Source: Omnitrophica bacterium GWA2_52_8
GTDB lineage: Bacteria > Omnitrophota > Omnitrophia > Omnitrophales > Aquincolibacteriaceae
Direction of reading: 5' to 3'
DNA: 8,247 nt
NCBI GenBank assembly: GCA_001804025.1
Contig: MHFC01000005.1
Coordinates: forward strand, 11,380-19,626
Part shown: one piece after another, positions 1 through 7,973 of the stretch
Numbering within the stretch: position 1 is the stretch's first letter
Layout: every line of letters begins with the position of its first letter
The notes under the pieces: model-generated
What the model saw: the letters and a program-made list of their open reading frames with translations, nothing else
What the model was told of the DNA's origin: nothing
Databases searched by the model: none
Position numbers and translations under genes: made by a program

Positions 1-1308
1 GCTCACAAACCAAAAAGGCTCCATGATGCGCACAATGTACAATGTGCATGAGCCTGTACAATGAAAAAGGATGCCAATCACCCCTGCGCAATACCCCAAA
101 GCCAGCCCTTTAAGAGTCCCGGTCGGGGAAGCAGCGTATAACCAGCGGCTGATTTTAAACAGTCTTAAGAAAACCCATAACCAAAGCCCTAATCCGATAA
201 AACTCAACTCGTGAAGCGTGCGGGCATACTGGCTGTCAGGATATTCCCAGGAGGCAATCCCCAGCCCAAGAATAGGGTTTTGCTTAACGGCATTCCAGCT
301 ACGCCGAAATGCATTCACCCGCTCCCCCGACGACTGATCCACGCCATAGGCCCGGTCAGCATGCTTTCCATCCTCCCAGGTATAAGCAATACGATCCTTA
401 ACCGACGCAGGCAAAATGATGGGGCAAACGGCAATCCCACCTAAAATTAAAAACCGCACCCATTTATTTTTATTTACAAACGCCAGAAGCAATAGCCCGC
501 CGGCGAGCGAAATATACGCCGTCCGGCTAAACGTGTACAGCAACGGAACCAGCACCATTACAGATAAAATAAAAAAAATAATCCTTCGAAAGCCTGATTT
601 CTGGTGGAGCATGATGCAAAAGACCAGCAAAAAACTAAATGCCAGGTAGCCTCCGGCCGTAGCGGGTTGCGGTCTATCTTCGAATGGCGTCGTGATCCTG
701 TGAATCGAATACATTTCTGCTCTTGGCACCTGAATCAGAGTGTAAAACGCTAAAAATGCCACAGTCAGCAGGGTGAAAAACAGAAAAAGCCTCACCTGTT
801 TTTCAGTTTCAATAAAGTTCAAAACCACATAAAAAAGCACCAGGTATTCAATGATCTTTGCCTGATAAAAAAAAGCTGGCATCAAATCGACCGTCCCCCG
901 CGTGACCCCTACTGCTGAAGACACGAAGCTGAAAAGCACTAATGCCAGAAGCGGCTGATTCAAAGGCGTTTTTAAAAAGAATGACCTCTTTTTTTGTACG
1001 GCCGAACGAGCCATCCAGGCGAGCAACATAATGGGAATCAGAAAATCTTCGATCCGCAACGTGAAGGCGCGCCGCATCGAAAATCCGCCCAGCGAAATCT
1101 CCGGCGAAAATATCATGGCAATGGCGACGAGTCCGAGCGCGAAGCTGGTCGACGCAAAAGAAATGAGAAAATAAATCAAAGCGAGACAAACCAGAAGCGG
1201 CGCCGCGTCCCGAAGGCCTGAGAATCCGCTTTGCAGTCCCCACACGGCTATAAGCGCGAGCATGCCCCAGGGGCAAAGTCCCCGCTTTTTTTTCGTCTCG
1301 ACACTCAT
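1..1308 (-). CDS. Second Wzy_C-family O-antigen polymerase/ligase-like membrane protein (partial, C-terminus beyond left edge)
   Basis: Reading the minus strand from the ATG at 1308-1306 gives 436 uninterrupted codons to base 1, with no stop inside the window. The product is a multi-spanning inner-membrane protein, with hydrophobic segments near residues 12-25, 36-66, 87-100, 118-133, 153-165, 174-193, 220-234, 243-258, 264-278, 286-300, 367-383 and 401-415. Family-type motifs are visible: FSRTAYISLAGG (260-271), an ER..AF..SW stretch (329-338), NPILGLGIASW (344-354) and LHELSFIGLG (365-374). This spacing matches the Wzy_C/O-antigen ligase family, whose members join undecaprenyl-linked sugar repeats at the periplasmic face or transfer polymer to an acceptor. 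The ATG overlaps the TGA of the upstream TPR-containing polymerase (ATGA) and follows a GGGCGGGA ribosome-binding stretch, so the two are co-translated. It lacks a TPR tail as far as can be seen. Polymerase versus ligase cannot be decided from sequence. Confidence 0.87.
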   Translation of the reverse strand, partial: MSVETKKKRGLCPWGMLALIAVWGLQSGFSGLRDAAPLLVCLALIYFLISFASTSFALGLVAIAMIFSPEISLGGFSMRRAFTLRIEDFLIPIMLLAWMARSAVQKKRSFFLKTPLNQPLLALVLFSFVSSAVGVTRGTVDLMPAFFYQAKIIEYLVLFYVVLNFIETEKQVRLFLFFTLLTVAFLAFYTLIQVPRAEMYSIHRITTPFEDRPQPATAGGYLAFSFLLVFCIMLHQKSGFRRIIFFILSVMVLVPLLYTFSRTAYISLAGGLLLLAFVNKNKWVRFLILGGIAVCPIILPASVKDRIAYTWEDGKHADRAYGVDQSSGERVNAFRRSWNAVKQNPILGLGIASWEYPDSQYARTLHELSFIGLGLWLWVFLRLFKISRWLYAASPTGTLKGLALGYCAGVIGILFHCTGSCTLYIVRIMEPFWFVS

Positions 1309-3455
1309 AAAGTCCCGCCCTGTTCCGATCGTCTGGACATGAGCACTCCCCGAATTTCATCCGCTTTTGCCCGCCAGTGCGGCTCATCCGCTCTCGCAGC
1401 CAAAGCCGCCTCATAAATAGCCAATGCTTCTGCAAGCTCATTGTTTTTCTCAAAAAGGTCAGCCGTCTGCGCGCCCAGATGGTCCATGAAAAAACCTATC
1501 TCCCATTCCTTTTGCGCTTCATTCAGCGCCGCCTGAATCACCGGAGTCGCTTCAGCCCAATTTCCATTTTCAGCCATAAAGCGGCCATAGGTGTATTGCT
1601 CCTGCCAGGACGTTCCGACGACTCGCCTCAACTCATGCGGATCCTGAGTGTGCGCGTAGACTAACTTCAGAATCTGCTCTGTGGACGGTCCTTTTTCCCG
1701 AAAGGCAAGCTTTTGATATTTCTCATATAAGCCGCACGCTTTCCCGATGTCTCCATTTTGAAGCACCTGCTGGGCATAATGAGATAAATAGAACGCGTTT
1801 TGTGGTTCGAGTTCTGCCGCCTTTTCAAAATACCTCTCGGCCTCCCGCGGATCATTACTCTGAGCCATCAGGGTTCCTACAGCAAAATAAGAAGCCGGCC
1901 AAAACCGATTCAACTGAGCCGCTCTCTTAAAACTTTGCAATGCCTGCCCGCGGTACTCTATTTTTTTGTCTAACTGAAAAGAAAGCTTCGAGCGTTTGAG
2001 AGACAGTCTTCCCAGCGCCTCGTAAAAATCCCCGTTCCAGGGGCCCCATAAAATCGCATGCCGGTAGGCAGCCGAGGCCTCATTCCATTGAAAGTCTTTT
2101 TCCTGACGGATGCCTGTCCGGTAGCAAATCTGCGCATAGAGCTGCGTCGCGCTTAGTGCAAACCAAAAAAAGAGAACACCGCTGAGGACGATCCGCCGCA
2201 GTCCCTTTGTGAAGTCTCCGGCAGGCCTGCTTCCATTCATGCCAACAATCTCTGCGGCCATAATCCCAAGAACAATGGCAGCGATAAGGCTTGTGGCATA
2301 AATTCGCATGGGAAAATCGAACTGCGATGCCATAAAAAGGCACAGAAAGGAAGCCAGCTGCCCCGTCAGCCGTATCTTTGAAAAAACATCAGTGTGGGGG
2401 GCCTTAAATGCCCGGAGACAGCTTGTAGCGACCATCCACAAAACTCCGAAAAGCAGCGTGATCCCGGCAGCTCCCAAATCAACCCCGATTTGAAGCGTCT
2501 CGTTATGCGCGTAGTCTACAAGAAAGCGGTCCGAGTGCGTTCTGAAACGCGGAAAAATATGGACAAACGTTCCGAATCCCCATCCCCAAGGCCGCGCCCA
2601 AATAGCATGCAGGCTGCCCTGCCAAAAAGAGAACCGGTGGACAAGACTGAAAATATTAAGGTGCTTGCCGTCCCAGATTTCAAGAAAGCGCGCTAAAATC
2701 TTGATCCAATATCCGGAACCCCAAAGCGCTGCCAGCAAAATAAAGAAAATAAAAATCAGGCCAAACCAGGGTTTTTTGCGGATGATCTTCAGGCGTGCGA
2801 GGCTCCATAAAAAAATAAAAAAACAAAAACCAACGCTAATCCATACAGTCCGGGACCGTGTTAAAACAAGTGCCGCCAGCAGCCCCATAAGACACAGAAA
2901 GCTAAACACTTTCAGAATATAATTACGGCTGTTCAAAATTGCAGCCAGACTTAAAAAAATGGGCGCAACCAAAAAGGCTGCAAAATGTCCACCGTTGACA
3001 TAGCGCGACGCCATAGAGCTTTTTGAATACCAATAGTCGGAAGGGAAATAACCGGTCAACTGGAGGCCCCCGAACACAGAATAGGCAATTCCCGCAAGGA
3101 TGATCATCCAGATCAAAAAATTTCGCCGTTTAGAATCCGAGCAAACTGAAAGCGCCGCACGATAGACAATCCAATGGCTGCAGAGCCGGCCCAAAGTGAT
3201 CAGGCTGTATACCGGAAGGACAGAGACCAGCGTTAAAAGCGAACACAAAAAAATCGCGCTAAGCCAGCCTTTCGCAAAAGGATCTCGAAGCCCGCTAAAA
3301 CATAGATCGCGGCCATAGCTTAAAGAAAAAAATAGCGCAGAGAGGTATATCAGTGATTGCGCCCCGAACTGTTCCAAGGCACCGGTCAACCCGTGGAACC
3401 ATGGGCCTATCGCTATCAGAGCACCGAGAAGAAAGGTCACTACAGTGGCAGGCAT
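1305..3455 (-). CDS. Wzy_C-family polysaccharide polymerase/O-antigen ligase with C-terminal TPR domain
   Basis: This 716-residue protein has two parts. Residues 1-445 are a polytopic inner-membrane domain with about a dozen hydrophobic segments. It carries Wzy_C hallmarks: LTRSRTVWISVGF (198-210), HRFSFWQGS (273-281), a glycine-rich RPWGWGFGTF (288-297) and DYAHNETLQIGVDLGAAG (314-331). In the family, the Arg after the Ser (R202) and the loop His (H317) are the expected catalytic or substrate-contacting residues. Residues about 455-690 are soluble and helical, with TPR-like units (for example QALQSFKRAAQLN, EAERYFEKAAELEPQN and ALAIYEAALAAR). They follow a last membrane helix at about 421-443 and are probably periplasmic. 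The expected role is joining lipid-linked repeat units, with the TPR part acting as a protein-contact or substrate-presenting module. The ATG lies 19 bp after the stop of the kinase gene and has only a weak ribosome-binding site. The 3' end overlaps the next gene by 4 bp. O-antigen ligase or protein O-glycosyltransferase activity remains possible. Confidence 0.9.
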   Translation of the reverse strand: MPATVVTFLLGALIAIGPWFHGLTGALEQFGAQSLIYLSALFFSLSYGRDLCFSGLRDPFAKGWLSAIFLCSLLTLVSVLPVYSLITLGRLCSHWIVYRAALSVCSDSKRRNFLIWMIILAGIAYSVFGGLQLTGYFPSDYWYSKSSMASRYVNGGHFAAFLVAPIFLSLAAILNSRNYILKVFSFLCLMGLLAALVLTRSRTVWISVGFCFFIFLWSLARLKIIRKKPWFGLIFIFFILLAALWGSGYWIKILARFLEIWDGKHLNIFSLVHRFSFWQGSLHAIWARPWGWGFGTFVHIFPRFRTHSDRFLVDYAHNETLQIGVDLGAAGITLLFGVLWMVATSCLRAFKAPHTDVFSKIRLTGQLASFLCLFMASQFDFPMRIYATSLIAAIVLGIMAAEIVGMNGSRPAGDFTKGLRRIVLSGVLFFWFALSATQLYAQICYRTGIRQEKDFQWNEASAAYRHAILWGPWNGDFYEALGRLSLKRSKLSFQLDKKIEYRGQALQSFKRAAQLNRFWPASYFAVGTLMAQSNDPREAERYFEKAAELEPQNAFYLSHYAQQVLQNGDIGKACGLYEKYQKLAFREKGPSTEQILKLVYAHTQDPHELRRVVGTSWQEQYTYGRFMAENGNWAEATPVIQAALNEAQKEWEIGFFMDHLGAQTADLFEKNNELAEALAIYEAALAARADEPHWRAKADEIRGVLMSRRSEQGGTL

Positions 3456-3474
3456 CCGATCCGTAACGCTGCGC

Positions 3475-5664
3475 CTAGACAGTCATGGTCGGTGTCGACG
3501 TTTCAGTTTCAGTGCGGGAACCCGAATGGCGCGGTTGCGGCGGTAAATTTTCAAACCGAGCGTTACCTTTTGGCAGTAACGACTGAAATACAAGTTTAAG
3601 TTTCTCAAGACTACTTACGCGTTCCCCTTGGATGGGTGAGCGGCGTTTCTTCCCCCCAGCCCCATTAGCTTCGGAGCCATAATACCCGTAGGAATGGTCG
3701 GAATAGTACCTGTAGTAATAATAAGGGTGGTGTGACGCTGCTACGCTATTGAGCACGCACCCGATAATTTTGCCATTCACCGCCTCAATTGCCTTTTTAG
3801 CTTGAATGCTGAGACGTCTCGGAATATAGCCTGACCGCGCCACCAAGATTGTCCCATCTACGCGCGAGGCGATGATAGGCGCATCCGCCACTGAAATAAC
3901 AGGCGGAGAATCGATCAGTACCACATCGAAAACCTCGCGCAGCGTATTTAAAAACGCCGTAAGGACTGGGGCAGAAAGCAGCTCGGCAGGGTGCTCAGGA
4001 ATGCCCCCCGAGGTAATGACCTGCAAATTTTCCGTCTTTGTTTTCTGAACCACTGCCTCCAACGGGAGACCTTCTTTGAGCACATGCTGCAAGCCCAGCC
4101 CTTCTTTAGGCAGCCGAAGCGCATGATGAAGCGAAGGACGCCGCATATCGGCATCAATCAAAAGAACCTTCAATCCGACTTGCGCAAGACTGATACCCAA
4201 GTTCACCGTGGTCGTGGTTTTACCCTCGCCTTTGACGGCACTCGTGACTTGAAAAATGCGAAGAGACTTATCCACAGCCCCAAAAACAAAGTTAGTCCGG
4301 ATAATTCGATAGGCTTCCGCCACGTAGAGCGGGATTTTTAAATCACTTGTGCTCCACATCACGCGGCTGCTGCCTTCCGCATGAAACTTATCCTGCAATT
4401 CGCGCAGATCCGCTGTCTCGAATTCGACTTCAGGGATAATCCCAAGCGCGTTAACACGCAGGTGCGCCCGGACATCCTCAAGACTGCGTAAACTGCTGTC
4501 CAAATACTCAAGAAAGAATGCGAGTGCCAAGCCGATGAATGCACCGATCACCAAAGATAAAAGGACATTCATCTTTTTATTGGGCTGGATAGGTCTTCCG
4601 GGAATAGCCGCCGGCTCAATCACTTTGATATCAACCCATAGACTTGCTCCGCCTGCTAACTCCATCTCTTGCAATCTCTTATAGATACTGTTATAAATTT
4701 CACGATTCGTCTCGATCTCCTGTTCCAGAAGATTCTTAAGATTGGTCAGATCTGATTCTACCGGAATTAATTCCTCAGCCGTCAAATGCGGCTTAAGAAT
4801 GATGCTAAACATCCTCTGACGCTGAGCAATTTGACTAAGCTGAAGACTATTTTGAGATTCTTCAAGCTTTCCGGAAAGAGCGCGGATCATACCCTGCAGT
4901 TTAATCACATCGGGGTACTTCTCGCCAAAGACCTTAAGCGCCTTGAGCAGATCGGCTTCGGCAGCGACCTTCTCAAGCGCCATCTCACTCGCTTTGACCT
5001 TCTCACGAATTTCATTCAAGCTTTTTGAAGTCATCGAAAAACGACTTTTAAACGCATCGATGTTGGCCGCATGATTCATCTCAACATAAACTTCCGCAGC
5101 GATATTGGCAAGCTCCGCGCAAAGGTCTGCCTGGGTACCTTTAACCTCAAGCGAGAAAATTCGGGCGCCCGCCGCTACTGGACGAAGAGTAATGGAGCCC
5201 GCAAAAATCCGCATAAGCAGCTCCTGCTCCCTATCCTCCAGCTTAAAATTCTTTTTCCTCTCATGAGATATTGAACGGCCCGCCTGCTCCAGCATCTGGA
5301 TCTGAATCCCCGTATCCACTGCGGTTTCCAGAACACGTTTTGCGAATTTTTTACTGGAGACCAACCTAGACTGAGTCATGAGATAGGTGGGATCCCGCAT
5401 TAAATTGTTCAGTTGCAGATCCGTATTTGACTCATTGGAACTCTTGGGTTCCACCACGAGTTCTGCGCCTGTACGATAGATAGGCGTTTGCATGCTATTG
5501 ATAATAAGCGCTAGGCCCAAGCAAACCAGCAGCGCCATAAGCAGAACAAGACGCCGCTTAACCAATATGTGCCAATAAGCAAAAAGGTTCGCTTCAAGAT
5601 GGTCTTCGCTATGTGACTCAACAGCAGGTTTCGCGCCATAGGGTGGGAGATTCGCGGTGTTCAT
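3475..5664 (-). CDS. Wzc-like polysaccharide copolymerase fused to a tyrosine autokinase (BY-kinase)
   Basis: This 729-residue inner-membrane protein sets polymer chain length and autophosphorylates on tyrosine to drive assembly cycles. The N-terminal Wzz part has TM1 at about 37-56, a long periplasmic region with helical coiled-coil character (about 205-290), and a GNVR-type segment (about 315-362) ending in the proline motif PAAIPGRPIQPNK before TM2 (about 365-387). The cytoplasmic kinase has the oligomerisation motif ExxRxxR (E450, R453, R456), Walker A GEGKTTTT (479-486), Walker A' LLIDADMRRP (501-510) and Walker B VVLIDSPP (581-588). A tyrosine cluster lies at 648-662, with nine Tyr in 15 residues. 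All kinase motifs look intact. Oddly, about 67 residues follow the Tyr cluster, including a basic KKRRSP patch, whereas the cluster is normally at the very C-terminus. The ATG is 3 bp after the OPX stop codon, so translational coupling is likely. No cognate tyrosine phosphatase is seen in the window. Confidence 0.96.
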   Translation of the reverse strand: MNTANLPPYGAKPAVESHSEDHLEANLFAYWHILVKRRLVLLMALLVCLGLALIINSMQTPIYRTGAELVVEPKSSNESNTDLQLNNLMRDPTYLMTQSRLVSSKKFAKRVLETAVDTGIQIQMLEQAGRSISHERKKNFKLEDREQELLMRIFAGSITLRPVAAGARIFSLEVKGTQADLCAELANIAAEVYVEMNHAANIDAFKSRFSMTSKSLNEIREKVKASEMALEKVAAEADLLKALKVFGEKYPDVIKLQGMIRALSGKLEESQNSLQLSQIAQRQRMFSIILKPHLTAEELIPVESDLTNLKNLLEQEIETNREIYNSIYKRLQEMELAGGASLWVDIKVIEPAAIPGRPIQPNKKMNVLLSLVIGAFIGLALAFFLEYLDSSLRSLEDVRAHLRVNALGIIPEVEFETADLRELQDKFHAEGSSRVMWSTSDLKIPLYVAEAYRIIRTNFVFGAVDKSLRIFQVTSAVKGEGKTTTTVNLGISLAQVGLKVLLIDADMRRPSLHHALRLPKEGLGLQHVLKEGLPLEAVVQKTKTENLQVITSGGIPEHPAELLSAPVLTAFLNTLREVFDVVLIDSPPVISVADAPIIASRVDGTILVARSGYIPRRLSIQAKKAIEAVNGKIIGCVLNSVAASHHPYYYYRYYSDHSYGYYGSEANGAGGKKRRSPIQGERVSSLEKLKLVFQSLLPKGNARFENLPPQPRHSGSRTETETSTPTMTV

Positions 5665-5667
5665 GGA

Positions 5668-6552
5668 TTAAACCCAGCTCCGCGGAACAATGATGACAGT
5701 GTCCGGGGCAATCAGAACATCATCTTTTTTTGTGCCGCGCATAATTTCAGTCATATTTACTCTAATCTCTTCTTGCCGTGCACCATGGTTTTTGCGGACG
5801 ATAATCCGGTTTAATGCTGCTTGATCCGTAGGCCCTTCAGCAAGTTTGATGGCCTCAAGAACTGTGATTTCGCCCGTCCACTCAATCGGACCGGGGCTAT
5901 TCACCTGTCCAAGAACATAAAACTTTTCACCCGTTCCGGATGCCACATAAATCGTATCCCCCGGATAAACCATGATATTCTGTGAAAGATCGCCTTTTGA
6001 AAGCAAGGCGATCAGATCAACCTCACGAACCGTATGCTCCGCATCTGATTCATCACTGGCCATATCCTCCGGATTAAGCGCGGCCGGCATAGGACTGTCG
6101 CCCTGCTCCGTAGGACGAATGACTGTCAAACGCTTTGCGTCAGGCTTAACTCCCCCCACCAAGAAAAATAATTCTAAAAGAGGCGCCTCTTTTTTAAGGC
6201 GGTAAAGCCCAGGTTTTTCAACCTCACCAAATACAAGTATTTTTTTGCTGTTATACTCTTTGACAGAAACATCAACTTTAGGATCCTTCACGTATCCGCT
6301 TGCCAGCTTTTTTGCCAAATCATCCCTCAGCTGATCGGGGCTCAGCCCCGCAGCCGGCACAGCCCCCAGAAAGCCATAATCGATGCTGCCGTCCTGCTCA
6401 ACCGTGACTGTTTTAGAAAGCTCCGGTGACTGCCAGACAGCGACAACAAGAACGTCCTCGCGGCCAATGACATATTTATCGTCACCGGCAGAGGATTCGC
6501 GTGAGGCCGTCAAAAGCAAAAGCGCCAAAGTAACTAGAGTTTTTATTTTCAT
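5668..6552 (-). CDS. Polysaccharide export (OPX/Wza-family) protein with SLBB domains, non-lipoprotein form
   Basis: The product is 294 residues from the ATG at 6552. It is a periplasmic or outer-membrane-associated conduit subunit for polymer export, the usual partner of the Wzc-like kinase encoded next. It has a signal peptide (residues 1 to about 22, MKIK followed by a Leu-rich core and a polar SRESSAG end). A Poly_export domain follows (about 26-101, starting YVIGREDVLVVAVW), then a first SLBB domain (about 104-205, KILVFGEVEKPGLYRL, interrupted by an acidic insert at about 158-174) and a second SLBB domain (about 210-290, KFYVLGQVNSPGPIEW). There is no Cys in the signal region, so no lipobox, and the chain ends right after the second SLBB (PRSWV) without the amphipathic membrane helix of Wza. 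An in-frame TTG at 6567 would add five residues. The ATG is preferred because it gives a compact signal peptide. Neither start has a recognisable Shine-Dalgarno sequence, and a hairpin ends 19 nt upstream of the ATG. Confidence 0.95.
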   Translation of the reverse strand: MKIKTLVTLALLLLTASRESSAGDDKYVIGREDVLVVAVWQSPELSKTVTVEQDGSIDYGFLGAVPAAGLSPDQLRDDLAKKLASGYVKDPKVDVSVKEYNSKKILVFGEVEKPGLYRLKKEAPLLELFFLVGGVKPDAKRLTVIRPTEQGDSPMPAALNPEDMASDESDAEHTVREVDLIALLSKGDLSQNIMVYPGDTIYVASGTGEKFYVLGQVNSPGPIEWTGEITVLEAIKLAEGPTDQAALNRIIVRKNHGARQEEIRVNMTEIMRGTKKDDVLIAPDTVIIVPRSWV

Positions 6553-6571
6553 AAGGTATAGGGGCAAAGGA

Positions 6572-6606
6572 AAAGCCCGGCGGTGAATATAACACAGCCG
6601 GGCTTT
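6572..6606 (-). terminator. GC-rich hairpin with T-rich flank: intercistronic terminator or attenuator
   Basis: A perfect 10-bp inverted repeat (AAAGCCCGGC at 6572-6581 and GCCGGGCTTT at 6597-6606) encloses a 15-nt AT-rich loop. Read on the minus strand, the 3' arm continues as TTTTCCTTT, the form of a Rho-independent terminator. It lies 22 nt after the stop codon of the beta-barrel gene and 19 nt before the ATG of the OPX gene. No convincing promoter fits between the hairpin and that ATG. It therefore more likely gives partial termination, or stabilises the 3' end of the barrel transcript, with read-through feeding the downstream operon. The T-tract is interrupted by two C residues, which also suggests leaky termination. 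Confidence 0.65.
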
Positions 6607-6628
6607 ACTTAGAAGCGATTTTCGCAGA

Positions 6629-7966
6629 TTAAACGGTGACCGTTAAACCGCCGCCGATTCTATGAAAGGTGTATGCACCACGGCCGGAACCGGAATCATC
6701 AGAAGTAAATCTCTCGCCAAAAACATACTTTAGCTCGAAGGAGATGTACCGGTTAAACCGATAGGAGTAGGAGGGTCCAAATTCAAACGCGCTCTCATCA
6801 TTCTCACGAAGGCGCAACACATTATCCTCAGCATCTGTGCGTGTAAACTGCGCGTCTGCAAAAAGCGCGAAGAGGTGTTTTTCAGCCATCTGGTAGTTAA
6901 TCCCTGTGGCAATACGATGGGTTTTTACCACGCGGAAATTGCGATCAAGGTTATCAAGATTTGTCGCATCCGATGTCTCCCGATTAATGAAGGAGGTATC
7001 AAACGTGTCCAGCGTATCCTTGGCATAGTTAAGATGCCAACTTGTTTTTTTGTTGATACTGTTAGTTATCCCTACGCCGTAGATAATTGAATGATCCGTG
7101 CGCTCGGTTCCTTCCTCAAACTGACGGATATTATGGCCGGCGTGCGCTGAAACGGTCGTGCGCGAACCAAGCTTATAGTTGGCTCCCATCACGTAGCGAT
7201 ACTGCCAGTAGTCCTTGCTGCGAAGATCGTCAAAGTGACGCAGATTCCACTGAGTCGTCGGAGTCAGTGTGATGCGCTCAGTGATCTCGTAGTCAATGCC
7301 GCCACTCACGCCGTTGTCAATAAACTCCTGAGAAAGGGGCTCGCCGCGATCGCGGAACCACTGAAATTTATCTTCAACATGCCCGTTCAAAATTTCACTA
7401 AACTTGTGATTGACGCCAACATCGGTCGTGTTGAGGAAAAACATCTCATCAATAGTTCCCGGCAGCTGGCTCCACTGAGTATTATTTTTCAGCCCTAAAG
7501 TTGTGGCATCTGTAAGCTTGTAATTGGCGATACCTGAGATATTGTGCGAAACTGTGTTGGAATGCGTGTGCGTACCCAGCGCAGTTGCCAAGGCAAATGT
7601 ATAGTCCACTTCCGTGTAGAGTCTGTCACCGATAGGCGCCTGAAGGGTTAAACCGGATGATACGCGCGAAAGCCACGCGGGTCTGTTTTCGTTCTGACCC
7701 AAATCAGCATCTGACGTAAAGCTTGAAGTGGCGCCAAAATGCGTCTTCAAATGCGGCTTATTACCAACATCCTCAGGCGTCAGCTCCTTGAAGATATTCG
7801 GCAACCTCGACTGAAAATCACTGATGGCGTTCTGAAGGCCTGTTCCCCAGCCGTTTGATTCACCAGACGAATTGCTCGTCTTGGGCGCTGCGGCCGAGGC
7901 GCTTTGTGAAAACATGAATAGCGCAGCAATAATCAACACAGAAAATCGATGGTTTAATTTTGTCAT
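6629..7966 (-). CDS. Outer-membrane beta-barrel protein (putative BBP2-type porin of a polysaccharide locus)
   Basis: The product is 445 residues from the ATG at 7966. It has a clear signal peptide: MTKLNHR, a hydrophobic core to about residue 19, and an SQSASA-AAP cleavage region. A Ser/Gly/Asn-rich segment and a short amphipathic helix (about 43-62) follow. From about residue 75 to the end come repeated alternating polar/hydrophobic strands separated by charged turns (for example DRLYTEVDYTFALATAL, DHSIIYGVGITNSI, HRIATGINYQM, YISFELKYVFGERFTS), typical of a 16- to 18-strand barrel. The last third (RTDAEDNVLRLRENDESAF, then GPSYSYRFNRYISFELKY) resembles the BBP2-like barrels found in exopolysaccharide and PEP-CTERM-linked loci. 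The chain ends GGLTVTV rather than in the usual terminal Phe or Trp. Its place directly before an OPX gene suggests it is the outer-membrane pore for the polymer, which is inferred. An in-frame ATG at 8008 with GAGG upstream would add 14 residues. Confidence 0.82.
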   Translation of the reverse strand: MTKLNHRFSVLIIAALFMFSQSASAAAPKTSNSSGESNGWGTGLQNAISDFQSRLPNIFKELTPEDVGNKPHLKTHFGATSSFTSDADLGQNENRPAWLSRVSSGLTLQAPIGDRLYTEVDYTFALATALGTHTHSNTVSHNISGIANYKLTDATTLGLKNNTQWSQLPGTIDEMFFLNTTDVGVNHKFSEILNGHVEDKFQWFRDRGEPLSQEFIDNGVSGGIDYEITERITLTPTTQWNLRHFDDLRSKDYWQYRYVMGANYKLGSRTTVSAHAGHNIRQFEEGTERTDHSIIYGVGITNSINKKTSWHLNYAKDTLDTFDTSFINRETSDATNLDNLDRNFRVVKTHRIATGINYQMAEKHLFALFADAQFTRTDAEDNVLRLRENDESAFEFGPSYSYRFNRYISFELKYVFGERFTSDDSGSGRGAYTFHRIGGGLTVTV

Positions 7967-7973
7967 TGCTGAA

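Noticed and set aside
30..58. Repeated TGTACAATG words near the left edge
   Set aside because: Two copies lie inside the coding frame of the second Wzy_C protein (around CTGSCTLYIV). There is no further periodic repeat, so no array or operator can be supported.
211..649. Two short plus-strand open frames in the left region
   Set aside because: They are antisense to the second Wzy_C gene, have no recognisable domain, and their composition is that of a reverse-strand shadow.
848..1453. A 201-codon minus-strand open frame across the junction of the two Wzy_C genes
   Set aside because: It overlaps both real genes in another frame, is rich in Arg and His with no family resemblance, and both overlapped frames encode convincing membrane proteins.
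3991..4341. A 116-codon plus-strand open frame
   Set aside because: It is antisense to the Walker motifs of the tyrosine kinase, where strong coding constraint on the other strand leaves open frames by chance.
6615..6625. Small hairpin GCGATTTTCGC between the barrel stop codon and the main terminator
   Set aside because: A 4-bp stem with a 3-nt loop is too weak to call, and the 10-bp hairpin next to it explains the region better.
6632..6644. Short palindrome AACGGTGACCGTT at the end of the barrel gene
   Set aside because: It encodes the final TVTV codons, its arms are only 6 bp, and no T-tract follows. It is more likely a by-product of coding than an operator.
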